Counted from the first letter of the stretch, positions 7,520 to 16,753 are shown. The stretch: 64,000 nucleotides of DNA from Azospirillum cavernae (GCF_003590795.1 NZ_QYUL01000001.1:947001-1011000); one strand, 5' to 3'. Notes: a model not told the origin generated them from the letters alone. Made by a program: numbers and translations.

Positions 7520-8926
7520 TCAATCCTCGTCGCGATGGCGCGACCGTTGTGGCCGCGCGCCCGGCTGGAACAGCGGCATCAACTCGCCCAGATGGTGGAG
7601 TTCCACCGTCTTCAAACCGTTGTCGCCGCGCCCACCCCGCGCTCCCGTTCGTCTAGCCGGAAAAATCGCGGAGGAAAAGCCCAGCTTGGCGGCTTCCTTC
7701 AATCGGGTGTCGCTCTGCCCGACGGCGCGCACCTCGCCCGACAGGCCAAGCTCGCCAAAGACCACGGCGTCGGCGGGCACCGGCTCGCCGGTCAGCGACG
7801 ACACCAGCGCCGCCGCCACCGCCAGATCCGCCGCCGGTTCGGTGATGCGCAGGCCGCCCGCCACGTTCAGATAGACGTCGTTGGCCCCGATCTGCACGCC
7901 GCAACGCGCCTCCAGAACCGCCAAAACCATGGCCAACCGCCCCGAATCCCAACCGACCACCGCCCGGCGCGGGGTGCCCAACGGCGACGGCGCGACCAGC
8001 GCCTGCACCTCCACCAACACCGGGCGCGTGCCTTCCATTCCCGCGAACACGGCGGCGCCCGACACGTCGCCGCGCCGTTCGGCCAGAAACAGCGCCGACG
8101 GGTTGGCGACCTCGCCCAAGCCGCCGTCGCCCATCTCGAACACGCCGATTTCGTCTGTCGGGCCGAAACGGTTCTTCACCGCGCGCAGGATGCGGAACTG
8201 GTGGCCGCGCTCGCCCTCGAAATAGAGAACGGTGTCGACCATGTGCTCCAGCACGCGCGGCCCGGCGATCATCCCCTCTTTGGTGACATGGCCGACCAGC
8301 AGCAGAACGACGCCGCGCCGCTTGGCGACGCGAATCAGCTCCTGCGCGCTGGCGCGGACCTGGGCGACGGTGCCGGGGGCGCTGTCCAGATTGTCCACAT
8401 ACATGGTCTGGATGGAATCGATGACGATGATCTCCGGCCCGTTGGTCTCGTCCAGCGAGGCGACGATGTCGCGCACGTTGGTGGCCGAGGCCAGATTGAC
8501 CGGGGCCGACGCGCAGCCCAACCGCTGGGCGCGCAACCGCACCTGATCGACCGCCTCCTCGCCCGAGACGTAGGCGCAACGATGCTCCTGCGCCAACCGC
8601 GCCACCGCCTGGAGAAGAAGCGTGGATTTGCCGATGCCGGGGTCACCGCCGATGAGGATGGCCGATCCGGGAACCAGGCCGCCGCCGCACACCCGATCAA
8701 ACTCGGCGATGCCGGTCATCCGGCGCGGCGGCGCGCTGCTTGACCCGGCCAGCCCAAAAAACTCCAACCGCCGCCCGCGCCCGGCGCCCAACCCCTTGGG
8801 GGCGCTGTCGGGCGCCGCCTCTTCGGTCAGGCTGTTCCATTCGCCGCAGGCGTCGCACCGCCCCGCCCATTTCGGGAAGGACGCGCCGCAGGACTGGCAC
8901 ACATAGCGGTTGGTGGGCTTCGCCAA
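7520..8926 (-). CDS. radA: DNA repair protein RadA
   Basis: RadA (Sms) is a RecA-like ATPase that promotes branch migration and processing of recombination intermediates. The N-terminal zinc finger is complete (CQSCGASFPKWAGRCDACGEW), then Walker A GGDPGIGKSTLL, the RadA-specific KNRFGPTDEIG motif, and a C-terminal Lon-like domain. I place the start at TTG 8926, which gives AKPTNRYVCQSC as in family members and 468 residues. The frame continues upstream to 9073, but that would add about 49 residues with no family counterpart and run into the map promoter. The TTG start is therefore a judgement from homology. Confidence 0.95.
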   Translation of the reverse strand: MAKPTNRYVCQSCGASFPKWAGRCDACGEWNSLTEEAAPDSAPKGLGAGRGRRLEFFGLAGSSSAPPRRMTGIAEFDRVCGGGLVPGSAILIGGDPGIGKSTLLLQAVARLAQEHRCAYVSGEEAVDQVRLRAQRLGCASAPVNLASATNVRDIVASLDETNGPEIIVIDSIQTMYVDNLDSAPGTVAQVRASAQELIRVAKRRGVVLLLVGHVTKEGMIAGPRVLEHMVDTVLYFEGERGHQFRILRAVKNRFGPTDEIGVFEMGDGGLGEVANPSALFLAERRGDVSGAAVFAGMEGTRPVLVEVQALVAPSPLGTPRRAVVGWDSGRLAMVLAVLEARCGVQIGANDVYLNVAGGLRITEPAADLAVAAALVSSLTGEPVPADAVVFGELGLSGEVRAVGQSDTRLKEAAKLGFSSAIFPARRTGARGGRGDNGLKTVELHHLGELMPLFQPGARPQRSRHRDED

Positions 8927-9077
8927 AACTCGGATGGTCCTATGCAGGGTAAGACCGCCGACATATAGCAAGACCCTCCCCGGAATCCTATGGGCGAAGC
9001 CCGGAAAACGCTGGGGCTTTTTTCGGCGCGCCATGGTGGTAGGGTGGCGGCGGCGCGCACCAGCGTCGAACATTCAG

Positions 9078-9905
9078 ATGACCGAGGGTTTCGTGGCGGA
9101 TAAGGAAGGCAAGCGCATCGTCCTGCATGGACCAGAAGCGTTCGCGGCGTTGCGCAAGGCGTGCCGTTTGGCGGCGGAGACGTTGGATTACATCGGCCCC
9201 CACGTCGTGCCGGGGGTCAGCACCGGCCATCTCGACCATCTGGTCGAAACATTTCAGCGCGACCGGGGCGGCATCCCCGCCACCATCGGCTATCACGGCT
9301 ACCCGAAGGCCTGCTGCATCTCGCCCAACCATGTCGTCAACCACGGCATCCCCAGCGACGACAAGCGGCTGGCCGACGGCGACATCGTCAACATCGACGT
9401 GACGGTGATCCTGGACGGCTGGTACGGCGACAGCAGCCGGATGTATTTCGTCGGCGACAAGGTCGGGATCAAGGCGCGCAAGCTGGTCGATCTGACCTAT
9501 CGCTGCATGATGGCCGGGATCGCCCAGGCCAAGCCGGGCGCCACGCTGGGCGACATCGGCCACGCCATCCAGACCCTGGCGGAAGCCAACCGCTGTTCGG
9601 TGGTGCGCGATTTCGGCGGGCACGGCATCGGCCAAGTCTTTCACGACGCCCCGCACGTCGATCATTTCGGCAAGCCTGGAACCGGCGTTGTGCTGCAACC
9701 CGGCATGGTCTTCACGGTCGAACCGATGATAAACGCCGGGCGGCACGAGGTGAAAATCCTGTCGGACGGTTGGACCACGGTGACGCGCGACCGCTCGCTC
9801 TCCGCCCAGTTCGAGCATCAGATCGGCATCACCGAGGATGGTTGCGAGATCTTCACCCTCTCCCCCGCCGGTTTCACCCAACCGCCCTATGGGGCCGCGC
9901 CATGA
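9078..9905 (+). CDS. map: Type I methionine aminopeptidase
   Basis: Removes N-terminal Met from nascent proteins. The 275-residue protein shows the five metal ligands in order: Asp in NIDVTVILDGWYGD (two), His in GHGIGQVFH, Glu in VFTVEPM, and Glu in FEHQIGITEDG. The signature HGIPSDDKRLADGDIV is present. The start is ATG 9078; the phase is open further upstream but across the radA promoter region. It overlaps the following NUDIX gene by an ATGA junction, indicating translational coupling. Confidence 0.96.
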   Translation: MTEGFVADKEGKRIVLHGPEAFAALRKACRLAAETLDYIGPHVVPGVSTGHLDHLVETFQRDRGGIPATIGYHGYPKACCISPNHVVNHGIPSDDKRLADGDIVNIDVTVILDGWYGDSSRMYFVGDKVGIKARKLVDLTYRCMMAGIAQAKPGATLGDIGHAIQTLAEANRCSVVRDFGGHGIGQVFHDAPHVDHFGKPGTGVVLQPGMVFTVEPMINAGRHEVKILSDGWTTVTRDRSLSAQFEHQIGITEDGCEIFTLSPAGFTQPPYGAAP

Positions 9906-10510
9906 GCGACGATTCCGAAAAGGATGCGCTGAAGCCCTGGAAAGTTCTCGGCAGCCGTGACCTTCTCGACGCCAGCCCTTATTTGAAGGTGCGCGCCGAA
10001 ACCGTGGAATTGCCCGATGGTCGACAGGTGGAAAGCTTCTATCAAGTGGAACAGCCCGACTACGCCCTGATGTTCGTCGAGACCGAAGACGGTCACGTCG
10101 TCATGCTGCGCACCTACAAGCACGGCGCCCGCCGCGTCAGCCTGACCTTTCCGGCGGGCGCGATTTCCCCCGGCGAGGATCCGCTGGCCGCCGCCAAGCG
10201 CGAGTTGCTGGAGGAAACCGGCTATGAATCCGACGATTGGACGGCGCTGGGCGACTATGTGGTGCAGGGCAATCATCGCGGCTGCGCCTGCCACATGTTC
10301 CACGCCAAGAACGCCCGCAAGGTGGCCGAACCCGACAGCGGCGACCTGGAGGAGATGCGGATCGAACTCCACACGCCCAAAGAGTTGATCGACGCGGCGG
10401 CGCGCGGCGAATACGCCTTCCTGCCGGTCATCGCCATGCTGGGCGCCATGCTGGTGCCGGAACTGCGCGCCGGTCTGGGCATGGCGGCCAAGGGGCGTGA
10501 TGGGGCGTGA
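9902..10510 (+). CDS. NUDIX hydrolase, ADP-ribose pyrophosphatase-like
   Basis: A 202-residue protein with a canonical Nudix box at residues 86-108 (G-x5-E-x7-RELLEETGY), which places catalytic Glu residues around Mg2+ for cleaving nucleoside diphosphates linked to another moiety. The flanking sequence (SFYQVEQPDYALMF and FPAGAISPGED) resembles ADP-ribose/ADP-sugar pyrophosphatases of the NudF type. It is coupled to map by ATGA. Exact substrate not determinable from sequence. Confidence 0.88.
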   Translation: MSDDSEKDALKPWKVLGSRDLLDASPYLKVRAETVELPDGRQVESFYQVEQPDYALMFVETEDGHVVMLRTYKHGARRVSLTFPAGAISPGEDPLAAAKRELLEETGYESDDWTALGDYVVQGNHRGCACHMFHAKNARKVAEPDSGDLEEMRIELHTPKELIDAAARGEYAFLPVIAMLGAMLVPELRAGLGMAAKGRDGA

Positions 10511-10565
10511 TGGCGGACGCGGGGAGGCCGTGTTAGCCTGACCGAGTTGTAAGCCGGAGGCTGGC

Positions 10566-11192
10566 ATGGGCGCGCTGCGCAAACATCGGTCGATGACGAT
10601 GGCCGAATTCCTCGTGTGGGAGGAGCGGCAGGACGAACGCCACGAATTCATTCATGGCGAGATCGTCGCCATGAATGGCGGAACGGTGGCGCACAGCCAA
10701 ATCTCCGGCAATCTCTACACCGCCCTGCGTTCGGCTTTGCACGGCACGCCCTGCCGGGTGTTTCGCGAAGGCCTCAGGATCATGGCCGACGACTCCATTT
10801 TCTATCCGGATGTCTTCGTCACCTGCGCCCGGCTGAACGACCAGGACCGGCTGGCGACCGAACCGACGGTGATCGTCGAAGTGCTGTCCGACAGCACGAC
10901 CAACCGCGACCGCTTGGTGAAGAACACGGCCTACCGCACCCTGCCCTCGCTGACCCAATATGTGATCGTAAACCAGCGCGTCGCTGCTGTGGAAAGCGTT
11001 CGCCGCGACGGGGCGAACTGGCTGCACGAGGTGGTGACGGGCGAACAGGGCGTGTTGCGGATTCCGGCGCTGGGCGTCGATGTGCCGCTGTCCGTGATTT
11101 ACGAGGACACGGAAACCCCCTTCGATCTGGAAAAGCTGGATGAAAGCCCGGACGACGGCGCCGAGGCGACGGAGGCCCGAGACACCCCATGA
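10566..11192 (+). CDS. Uma2 family protein (DUF820, restriction-endonuclease-like fold)
   Basis: A 208-residue protein with the Uma2/DUF820 pattern: MTMAEFLVWEE, HEFIHGEIVAMNG, AHSQISGNLYTAL, YPDVFVTC, PTVIVEVLSDST and YVIVNQ. These contain the Asp and Glu-x-Leu residues of a PD-(D/E)xK nuclease core. The family is abundant in cyanobacteria and scattered elsewhere; its biological role is unknown. The start ATG 10566 has GGAGG six to ten bases upstream. It overlaps the cupin gene by ATGA, so the two are probably co-translated. Confidence 0.88.
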   Translation: MGALRKHRSMTMAEFLVWEERQDERHEFIHGEIVAMNGGTVAHSQISGNLYTALRSALHGTPCRVFREGLRIMADDSIFYPDVFVTCARLNDQDRLATEPTVIVEVLSDSTTNRDRLVKNTAYRTLPSLTQYVIVNQRVAAVESVRRDGANWLHEVVTGEQGVLRIPALGVDVPLSVIYEDTETPFDLEKLDESPDDGAEATEARDTP

Positions 11193-11638
11193 GCGCCGAT
11201 ACAACGCCCGACCGACTCATCGCTCTGCTCGGCCTGCGACCGCACCCGGAGGGCGGCTGTTACGTCGAGACCTACCGCGCGCCGACCGATCCGCCGGGTG
11301 GGCGGGGCAGCGTCACCGCCATTTATTTTCTGCTGACGGCGGGCGAGCGGTCGCACTGGCACAGCGTGGACGCCGTGGAAATCTGGCTGTGGCACGGCGG
11401 CGCGCCGCTGGAGCTGTCGATCCACGACGAAGCGGCCCAGACGCCGACCACCCAACGCCACCGACTCGGCATGAACCTCAAAAACGGCGAACGCCCACAG
11501 GCGGTGGTGCCGGTGGGCGCGTGGCAGTCGGCCCGCAGTTTGGGCGCTTGGTCGCTGGTGAGCTGCACGGTGGCGCCCGCCTTTGACTTCGCGGGCTTCA
11601 CCCTGGCGCCGCCGGGCTGGGAAGCGCCCAGCGCCTGA
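11189..11638 (+). CDS. Cupin, DUF985 family
   Basis: A 149-residue small beta-barrel protein. LGLRPHPEGGCYVETYR at the N-terminus and SHWHSVDAVEIWLWHGGAPLEL in the middle are the hallmarks of DUF985 (Cupin_5). The His residues of the second motif could bind metal. WQSARSLGAWSLVSCTVAPAF then PGWEAP is the typical C-terminus. Function unknown for the family; some relatives were studied structurally. It ends 20 bases from the convergent der gene. Confidence 0.88.
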   Translation: MSADTTPDRLIALLGLRPHPEGGCYVETYRAPTDPPGGRGSVTAIYFLLTAGERSHWHSVDAVEIWLWHGGAPLELSIHDEAAQTPTTQRHRLGMNLKNGERPQAVVPVGAWQSARSLGAWSLVSCTVAPAFDFAGFTLAPPGWEAPSA

Positions 11639-11658
11639 CCCTTCCCAAACCTAAACCG

Positions 11659-13059
11659 TCACTCGTCGGCGTAGGGGTTCTTGCCCTTGCGCAGCAACAG
11701 CCGCAACGGCACGCCGGGCAGGTCGAAGCTGTTGCGCAGGTCGGCTATCAGGTAGCGCTGATAGCTTTCCGGCAGATCCAGCGGCTTGTTCACGAACAGC
11801 GCGAAGGTCGGCGGGCGGGTCTTCACCTGGGTGACGTAGCGGATCTTCACCCGGCGGCCTTCGATCAAGGGCGGCGGGTGATGGTCGAGCACGCCGCCGA
11901 TCCAGCGGTTCAACTGCGCGGTCGAGATGCGGCGGTTCCACACCGCGTAGGTCGCCAGGATCCCATCCAGCAGCGTGTCGAGCTTGTGGCCCTTCAACGC
12001 CGAGATGGTGACGACCTTCACGCCCTTGATGTAGCCGAGCGCCGCTTCCAGCTTGTCTTCGACCTGACGCAGCGCCATGGCGCGGTCATCGACGATGTCC
12101 CATTTGTTGATCGCGATGACCAGCGAGCGGCCCTCTTCGATCACCATGCGGGCGATGGTCAGATCCTGCTTGTCGAGGATCGCCTCGGCGTCCACCACCA
12201 GAACGACGACGTTGGCCATGCGGATGACGCGCAGCGTGTCGGCGACCGCCAGCTTTTCGACCTTTTCATCGACGCGGGCGCGGCGGCGCATCCCGGCGGT
12301 GTCCACCAGCTTGAACCGGCGGTCGCGCCATTGCCAATCGACGCTGATGGCGTCGCGCGTCATCCCGGCTTCCGGGCCGGTCAACACGCGTTCCTCGCCG
12401 ACCAGGCTGTTCAGCAGGGTCGATTTGCCGACGTTCGGACGGCCAACGATGGCGATCTGAATCGGCTTGACCAGATCCTCGGCGGGTTCCGGCTGATCGC
12501 CGATGGGAATCGGACGGTCGCCGACGCTCTCGACAACCTCCTCCTCCGTCTCCTCCACGTCGCCTTCCTTGTCGTAGGGCATCAGGGCTTCGACCAGATC
12601 GGCCATCCCCTCGCCATGCTCGGCGGACAGCGGGATGGGATCGCCCAGGCCCAACTCGTAGGATTCATAAAGGCCGGACTTCGACGCCTTGCCCTCGGTC
12701 TTGTTGGCGACCAGCAGGACTGGAGTCTTGATCTTGCGCAGCAGCGCGGCGAAATGGCGGTCGAGCGGAGTCACCCCCGCCCGCGCGTCGATCATGAACA
12801 GGGCGACGTCGGCGCGCTCCAGCGCCTGCTCGGTCTGGCGGCGCATGCGCGCCTCCAGACTGTCGTCGGTCACATCCTCAAGCCCGGCGGTGTCCACCAC
12901 GGTGAAGGACAGGCCGCCGACATGGCCGGGGGCCGAGCGCCAATCGCGGGTGACGCCCGGCGTGTCGTCCACCAGGGCCAGCTTCTTGCCAGCCAAGCGG
13001 TTGAACAGGGTCGATTTGCCGACATTCGGCCGACCGACGAGAACGACTGTGAACGACAT
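11659..13059 (-). CDS. der: Ribosome biogenesis GTPase Der (EngA)
   Basis: Essential double-GTPase acting in 50S subunit maturation. The 466-residue protein has two G domains: GRPNVGKST at residue 9 with DTAG, and GRPNVGKST again at about 206 with DTAG and INKWD, followed by the C-terminal KH-like domain ([23 protein letters not shown]). The linker between the G domains is acidic. It follows bamB by 51 bases; the yfgM-bamB-der order matches that in many proteobacteria. Confidence 0.97.
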   Translation of the reverse strand: MSFTVVLVGRPNVGKSTLFNRLAGKKLALVDDTPGVTRDWRSAPGHVGGLSFTVVDTAGLEDVTDDSLEARMRRQTEQALERADVALFMIDARAGVTPLDRHFAALLRKIKTPVLLVANKTEGKASKSGLYESYELGLGDPIPLSAEHGEGMADLVEALMPYDKEGDVEETEEEVVESVGDRPIPIGDQPEPAEDLVKPIQIAIVGRPNVGKSTLLNSLVGEERVLTGPEAGMTRDAISVDWQWRDRRFKLVDTAGMRRRARVDEKVEKLAVADTLRVIRMANVVVLVVDAEAILDKQDLTIARMVIEEGRSLVIAINKWDIVDDRAMALRQVEDKLEAALGYIKGVKVVTISALKGHKLDTLLDGILATYAVWNRRISTAQLNRWIGGVLDHHPPPLIEGRRVKIRYVTQVKTRPPTFALFVNKPLDLPESYQRYLIADLRNSFDLPGVPLRLLLRKGKNPYADE

Positions 13060-13110
13060 GGGGCCAAAGGCCTCCTAAAGCAGACAAGAACCAAGAGACA
13101 TCACGAACGA

Positions 13111-14457
13111 TCAACGGAAGGCGACAAGCGATCCATTGTCGCACAGGACATAGAGGGTGTTGTTGGCGACGACCGGCGGCAGATAGGAGGCGGCGGGCAA
13201 GGAGCGCGTCACCTCAATCTGACCATTGGTCGTGGACAGACCCAGCAGAACGCCGTTCGACCCAGTGACCCACAGGCGGCCACCGGCCAGAACCGGACCC
13301 GCCCACACGATGGGGCCGGACTTGGCCTTGGGATCGTCGTAGCGTTCCAGCGGCGCGACCCAGCGGACGCGGCCCGCCTGACGGGTCACGGCCGCAACCT
13401 CCTGGTCGTTGGTCACGACATAGAGGTAGTCACCGGCCAGCCAGGGGGTTTGCACCCCGCCGATTTCGGTTTCCCACACGCGGTTGCCGATGCGCTGGTC
13501 GATGGCGATCATGCGGCCCGAATGGCCGATGGCGTAGACGATGCCGTGATCCATCACCGGCAGACCACGAATGTCGGCCAGATTGCTCAACGCGCCGGTG
13601 CGGCGGATGGCGGCGAGGCTTTCCTGCCACGACACCCGACCATTTTCCGGACGCAGACCAAACAGCTCGCCCGACGAATAGGGGGCGACCACCAGCGCGC
13701 CGTCCGCCGCCGGGCTGGCGGCTCCCAGCAGACCGGCGGTTTCCAGGATGCCCTGGTGCGACCACTGAATCTCGCCGTCGCTGGCCGACAGGGCGACCAG
13801 TTGGTTGTCGAGCGTCAGAACCAGAACGCGCCCGCCCGCCACCGTCGGCGCGCCGCGCACCGGACCGGCGACGCGCTTGCGCCACAAGATGGAGCCATTG
13901 GCGGGGTCGAGCGCCATAACCTCGGCGTAGCCCGTCGCGGCGAACAGACGGCCATCGGCGTAGGCCACGCCGCCGCCGGTGGCGCCGCCACGCTCATTCT
14001 CCGGCTTTGTGTCGACGCGCCAGACCGAACCGCCGGTGCGCTCGTTCAAGGCCGAGACATGGGCCTCGGCGTCCATGGCGAAGACGCGGCCATCGGCGAT
14101 CACCGGAACGCCCAGCAGCATGCGCGAACTGCCCGACCCGGCGCCGACGTCGCCGCGCCACGCTTCCGCCGGGTTGGCTGACAAAGCGAGGTGGCCCATG
14201 GCGTGGTCGGCGACACCGCCGGGCTGCGCCCAAGCGGCGTTGACGGTCGGCGACGGAACCGTCACGGCGACGTCGGCCAGACGGGCGTCCGGCTCCACCT
14301 TGCGCTCGCGGGTCAGGATCGAAACGCGCTGGCCCGGCAGGGGCGGATCGGCGGTCTTGCCGAACCAGTCGCCAACGGTGTCGCAGCCGCCCAGAAAAAC
14401 GGCGAGCAGCGAAGCGGACAGAAGCGCCGAACGGCGGATGTTGCGAGCCGTGGTCAT
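13111..14457 (-). CDS. bamB: Outer-membrane assembly lipoprotein BamB-like (PQQ-repeat beta-propeller)
   Basis: A 448-residue lipoprotein: signal peptide ending in lipobox LGGC with Cys25, then repeated WD/PQQ-type blades of the form LYAxxGxGxVxAL...GxxxWR (for example YAEVMALDPANGSILWRK). BamB is a scaffold lipoprotein of the beta-barrel assembly machine, facing the periplasm. Placement between the TPR protein and der is the usual context and is the main reason to call BamB rather than a quinoprotein. Start ATG 14457, three bases after the upstream stop. Confidence 0.9.
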   Translation of the reverse strand: MTTARNIRRSALLSASLLAVFLGGCDTVGDWFGKTADPPLPGQRVSILTRERKVEPDARLADVAVTVPSPTVNAAWAQPGGVADHAMGHLALSANPAEAWRGDVGAGSGSSRMLLGVPVIADGRVFAMDAEAHVSALNERTGGSVWRVDTKPENERGGATGGGVAYADGRLFAATGYAEVMALDPANGSILWRKRVAGPVRGAPTVAGGRVLVLTLDNQLVALSASDGEIQWSHQGILETAGLLGAASPAADGALVVAPYSSGELFGLRPENGRVSWQESLAAIRRTGALSNLADIRGLPVMDHGIVYAIGHSGRMIAIDQRIGNRVWETEIGGVQTPWLAGDYLYVVTNDQEVAAVTRQAGRVRWVAPLERYDDPKAKSGPIVWAGPVLAGGRLWVTGSNGVLLGLSTTNGQIEVTRSLPAASYLPPVVANNTLYVLCDNGSLVAFR

Positions 14458-14460
14458 CGT

Positions 14461-15105
14461 TCAGGTCTTGCCGTAAAGGGAAGCGAGATCAGCGGCGCGC
14501 GACCGGACACCCGCAGGCGCCAGCGCGTCGTCCGCCAGTTGCTGGAACAGGCCGCGCGCCTTGGCCGTGTCGCCGCCCCGCAGGGCGAGCACCGCCGTCA
14601 GCTCCCGCGCGGAAAAGCGCCAAGGGCTGGTTTCGGCGGTCAAGGGTGCCAGTTTGGCGGCGAGCTGCGCCGGATCGCCGGATTCAACGCGCTGCATCGC
14701 CCCCAACAGGGTGGCGAGATCGCGGTACGCCGGATCGACCGAGCCGTTGGCGGCGACGCCGTCATAAACCGTGGCGGCGTCGGCGGTCTTGCCCTGACGA
14801 ACCAGAAGCGCCGCCGCGTTGAATTGGGCGAGCGCGGCCATGCGAACCTCGGCCCCGCCCGCGTAGGCGGCCAGAGCCTCCACGCCCTTTTCCGGCCCCT
14901 GTTGGGTCTGCGAAATGGCGGAGACCAGCGCGGCGGTGTCCTGCTGCTGCTTGTTCTGCTGCCAATTGCGCCAAGCGGTGTAACCGCCGGTGCCGACAAC
15001 CACAGCCACGGCGGCGGCGATCATGTAGCCGCCATATTGTTTGAAGACATGCTCCGCGCGGTCCCGGCGCAGATCCTCGTCAACTTCGCGGAAAATATCG
15101 CTCAT
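14461..15105 (-). CDS. Membrane-anchored TPR protein, YfgM-like
   Basis: A 214-residue protein beginning MSDIFREVDEDLRRDRAEHV, a conserved cytoplasmic stretch, followed by one transmembrane helix at about residues 26-47 and a periplasmic region of Ala-rich TPR-like helices. YfgM in E. coli is an ancillary SecYEG and chaperone partner; the N-terminal pattern and the position before bamB and der support this group (DUF2133). Start ATG 15105; the open phase continues upstream but without family-like sequence. Confidence 0.85.
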   Translation of the reverse strand: MSDIFREVDEDLRRDRAEHVFKQYGGYMIAAAVAVVVGTGGYTAWRNWQQNKQQQDTAALVSAISQTQQGPEKGVEALAAYAGGAEVRMAALAQFNAAALLVRQGKTADAATVYDGVAANGSVDPAYRDLATLLGAMQRVESGDPAQLAAKLAPLTAETSPWRFSARELTAVLALRGGDTAKARGLFQQLADDALAPAGVRSRAADLASLYGKT

Positions 15106-15295
15106 GGCCCTGCGGTGCAGTCCTTGTTCGCGCGGCCGTTGGCGGCACGGGCGCTGGGTCGGGTCACGCTGAACCCACGCCTCCGGCATAACCGGAGGGG
15201 CGGTTCGGCATCATCACAGGGCCGGATAGCATTGGGTACCACGCTCGTCAAGAGCGCAAGACGCGCGCCGCCTCCGACCCCTTGGGCCGTTTTGA

Positions 15296-15318
15296 TGAAA
15301 ATCCGCGCGCAGACGCGG
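15296..15318 (-). terminator. Possible terminator after response regulator
   Basis: On the minus strand CCGCG and CGCGG enclose a six-base loop directly after the stop codon of the response regulator and are followed by ATTTTC. The stem is short, so this is tentative. Confidence 0.4.
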
Positions 15319-15319
15319 T

Positions 15320-15961
15320 TTAGACCGTCAAAGCCGATGCGGCGATCACCGCTTGGGTGCGATTTTTGACGCCCAGCGATTTGAAAATCGCGGTGACGTG
15401 AATTTTAACGGTGCCTTCGGACAGACCAAGCTCGTAGGCGATCTGCTTGTTGGATTTGCCCTGACGCAGGCAATCCAACACCTCGCTCTGACGTTGGGTC
15501 AGGCCGTAGCCGCCGTGACGCTCCAAAGGCTCCTGGAAACGGCGGCGGATCGGCGGCTCCACCGTGGCGCCCAACGCGCCCGGCGGCACATAAATTCCGC
15601 CGGACATCACCAGATTGATCGCCCCCATCATCACCTTGACGCTGCTGGATTTGGGGATGTAGCCGGTGGCGCCATGGTCGATGGCGCTGCGGATGTCGCT
15701 TTGCGCCTCCGACGCCGACACGATGACGATGGGAACGCCGGGTTGCAGAGCCAGGACATCCCGGATGCCGGAAAACCCTGGCCAGCCCGGCATGTGGAGA
15801 TCCATCAGAACGACGTCAATTCCCTGATTGTCCCGGCAATGATCGAGAAGCTCGCCGAAGGTGCCCGCTTCAACAAACACCGCGTCATCCTGCAATTGTT
15901 CGAGCACGCGCCGCAGCCCTTCGCGGAACAGCAGGTGATCGTCACCGATCAAAATTTTCAT
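15320..15961 (-). CDS. NarL/FixJ-type response regulator
   Basis: A 213-residue two-component regulator. The receiver domain occupies residues 1-120 with acidic GDDH at the N-terminus, phosphoacceptor Asp54 in VVLMDLHMPG, and Lys in YIPKSSS. The LuxR-type HTH is at about 150-210 (LTQRQSEVLDCLRQGKSNKQIAYELGL). No histidine kinase is adjacent, so it is an orphan whose partner lies elsewhere. Start ATG 15961, and a 390-base region upstream without a clear gene provides its promoter. Confidence 0.92.
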   Translation of the reverse strand: MKILIGDDHLLFREGLRRVLEQLQDDAVFVEAGTFGELLDHCRDNQGIDVVLMDLHMPGWPGFSGIRDVLALQPGVPIVIVSASEAQSDIRSAIDHGATGYIPKSSSVKVMMGAINLVMSGGIYVPPGALGATVEPPIRRRFQEPLERHGGYGLTQRQSEVLDCLRQGKSNKQIAYELGLSEGTVKIHVTAIFKSLGVKNRTQAVIAASALTV

Positions 15962-16367
15962 GGCGCTGTTACTTTCGCTCGCCGACCCTTGCGGGCGTCG
16001 GACCCTGCGCCCAGCGCGCCCTCGTGACGCGCGGATCGACTCTCCGACGGCAACTGGTGGGATACATTGTTATCACGTTCGGTCGAGCGCTCGCATCCCA
16101 ACAAGAGCCATAGGTCATTTGCTGTTTTCTTTGGCCTCATATCTTTGGTCAGGCATTTTGCAAGCGCATCTCTTCCCATAGGTCATAGAAACAAATGGCG
16201 GAATTCATGACGAGACTTGCTCAGGTGATTCGTTCATCACGGGTCATCAGCCGTTTTCATACGGGCGCATGTCCGACAACCAACAGGTCGACAACGCCTT
16301 GACGAGGAGCCGTTGCTGGTGTGGTCTTGAGGACGCGCGCGCGGGCGCCATGAGACACGGGGACGAC
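15962..16367. other. Intergenic region between divergent response regulator and small membrane gene
   Basis: No gene with good coding character is seen. A 35-codon frame from ATG 16194 exists but has nothing to support it. Positions 16070-16200 are AT-richer and probably carry the response regulator promoter on minus. An inverted repeat GTGAT-N6-ATCAC at 16225-16240 is a candidate operator. Confidence 0.5.
16225..16240. repeat. Operator-like inverted repeat GTGAT-N6-ATCAC
   Basis: The 5-bp arms 16225-16229 and 16236-16240 form a dyad about 128 bases upstream of the small membrane-protein gene. It resembles, but does not fit, CRP (TGTGA-N6-TCACA) or FNR (TTGAT-N4-ATCAA) sites. Confidence 0.35.
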
Positions 16368-16544
16368 ATGACGGGTTGGCAGATCATCGGCGCCGCGATG
16401 GTCGGGTATCTTCTGCTTCTGGCGCGCAGCGCCTGGAAGCAAGGGGAGTTTCTCCAATTTCTGCGCAGCCTCGCCATTGTCGCGTTGCTGATCGGCAGCG
16501 TCGCCGGGGTGGTGGCCGCCGCCATCGCGCTCGATTCCCCGTAA
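16368..16544 (+). CDS. Small membrane protein, 58 aa
   Basis: Starting at ATG 16368 the frame encodes a 58-residue peptide with two hydrophobic helices: about residues 4-20 (IIGAAMVGYLLLLA) and 32-54 (SLAIVALLIGSVAGVVAAAI), joined by a short positively charged loop (RSAWKQGEF). GGGGAC lies about six bases upstream; ATG 16350 is an alternative that adds six residues. It is convergent with the LexA-box-controlled 32-residue gene at 16623. I do not recognise a family. Function unknown. Confidence 0.55.
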   Translation: MTGWQIIGAAMVGYLLLLARSAWKQGEFLQFLRSLAIVALLIGSVAGVVAAAIALDSP

Positions 16545-16622
16545 GGCGCGCCCCTGCCCGCCTCGCCCGCCGCCGCGTTCCATGCCGACGCGGGATAGCG
16601 GACGAGGGGGACCGGCGCGGCG

Positions 16623-16721
16623 TCACCACGCCAGGATCGGACCGATCATCGACCAGCCATAGAGCGTCGCCAGCAGCACCGCCAACGTCACGCACTCACG
16701 CACGAAAGCCAGAACCGACAT
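16623..16721 (-). CDS. 32-aa membrane peptide under LexA-box promoter (SidA/TisB-like candidate)
   Basis: ATG 16721 to TGA at 16623 encodes 32 residues, beginning MSVLAFVREC and ending GPILAW. A strong ribosome site GGGAGG (16727-16732 on the complementary strand) sits five bases before the ATG. Nearly the whole peptide from residue 10 is hydrophobic, with only Arg8 and Glu9 charged, so it should form one transmembrane helix with three aromatic residues near its C-terminal end. A -35/-10 pair with three exact alphaproteobacterial LexA boxes lies directly upstream. Known SOS-induced peptides of this size are the Caulobacter divisome inhibitor SidA (29 aa) and the E. coli toxin TisB (29 aa). 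Which of these, if either, it resembles in function is inference from size, hydrophobicity and regulation. Confidence 0.75.
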   Translation of the reverse strand: MSVLAFVRECVTLAVLLATLYGWSMIGPILAW

Positions 16722-16734
16722 GCCAACCTCCCAT

Positions 16735-16749
16735 GTTCGCGCTACGTTC
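16735..16749. promoter_or_regulatory. LexA box 1
   Basis: GTTC at 16735-16738 and GTTC at 16746-16749, exactly seven bases apart: the alphaproteobacterial SOS box GTTC-N7-GTTC. It covers the expected transcription start of the 32-residue peptide gene. Confidence 0.85.
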
Positions 16750-16753
16750 TGAT

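Noticed and set aside
5498..8743. 1081-codon open frame antisense to purF, cvpA and radA
   Set aside because: It is the shadow frame of three well-conserved genes in high-G+C DNA; its composition is His/Arg/Gln/Asp-rich without domains.
8927..9073. N-terminal extension of RadA by about 49 residues
   Set aside because: The extra residues do not resemble the family and would occupy the divergent map promoter; TTG 8926 fits the family start.
11878..14181. 767-codon open frame antisense to der and bamB
   Set aside because: Same shadow effect; both genes on the other strand have clear family motifs.
16194..16301. 35-codon frame upstream of the small membrane gene
   Set aside because: No ribosome site, overlaps the candidate operator, and the translation has no hydrophobic or conserved character.
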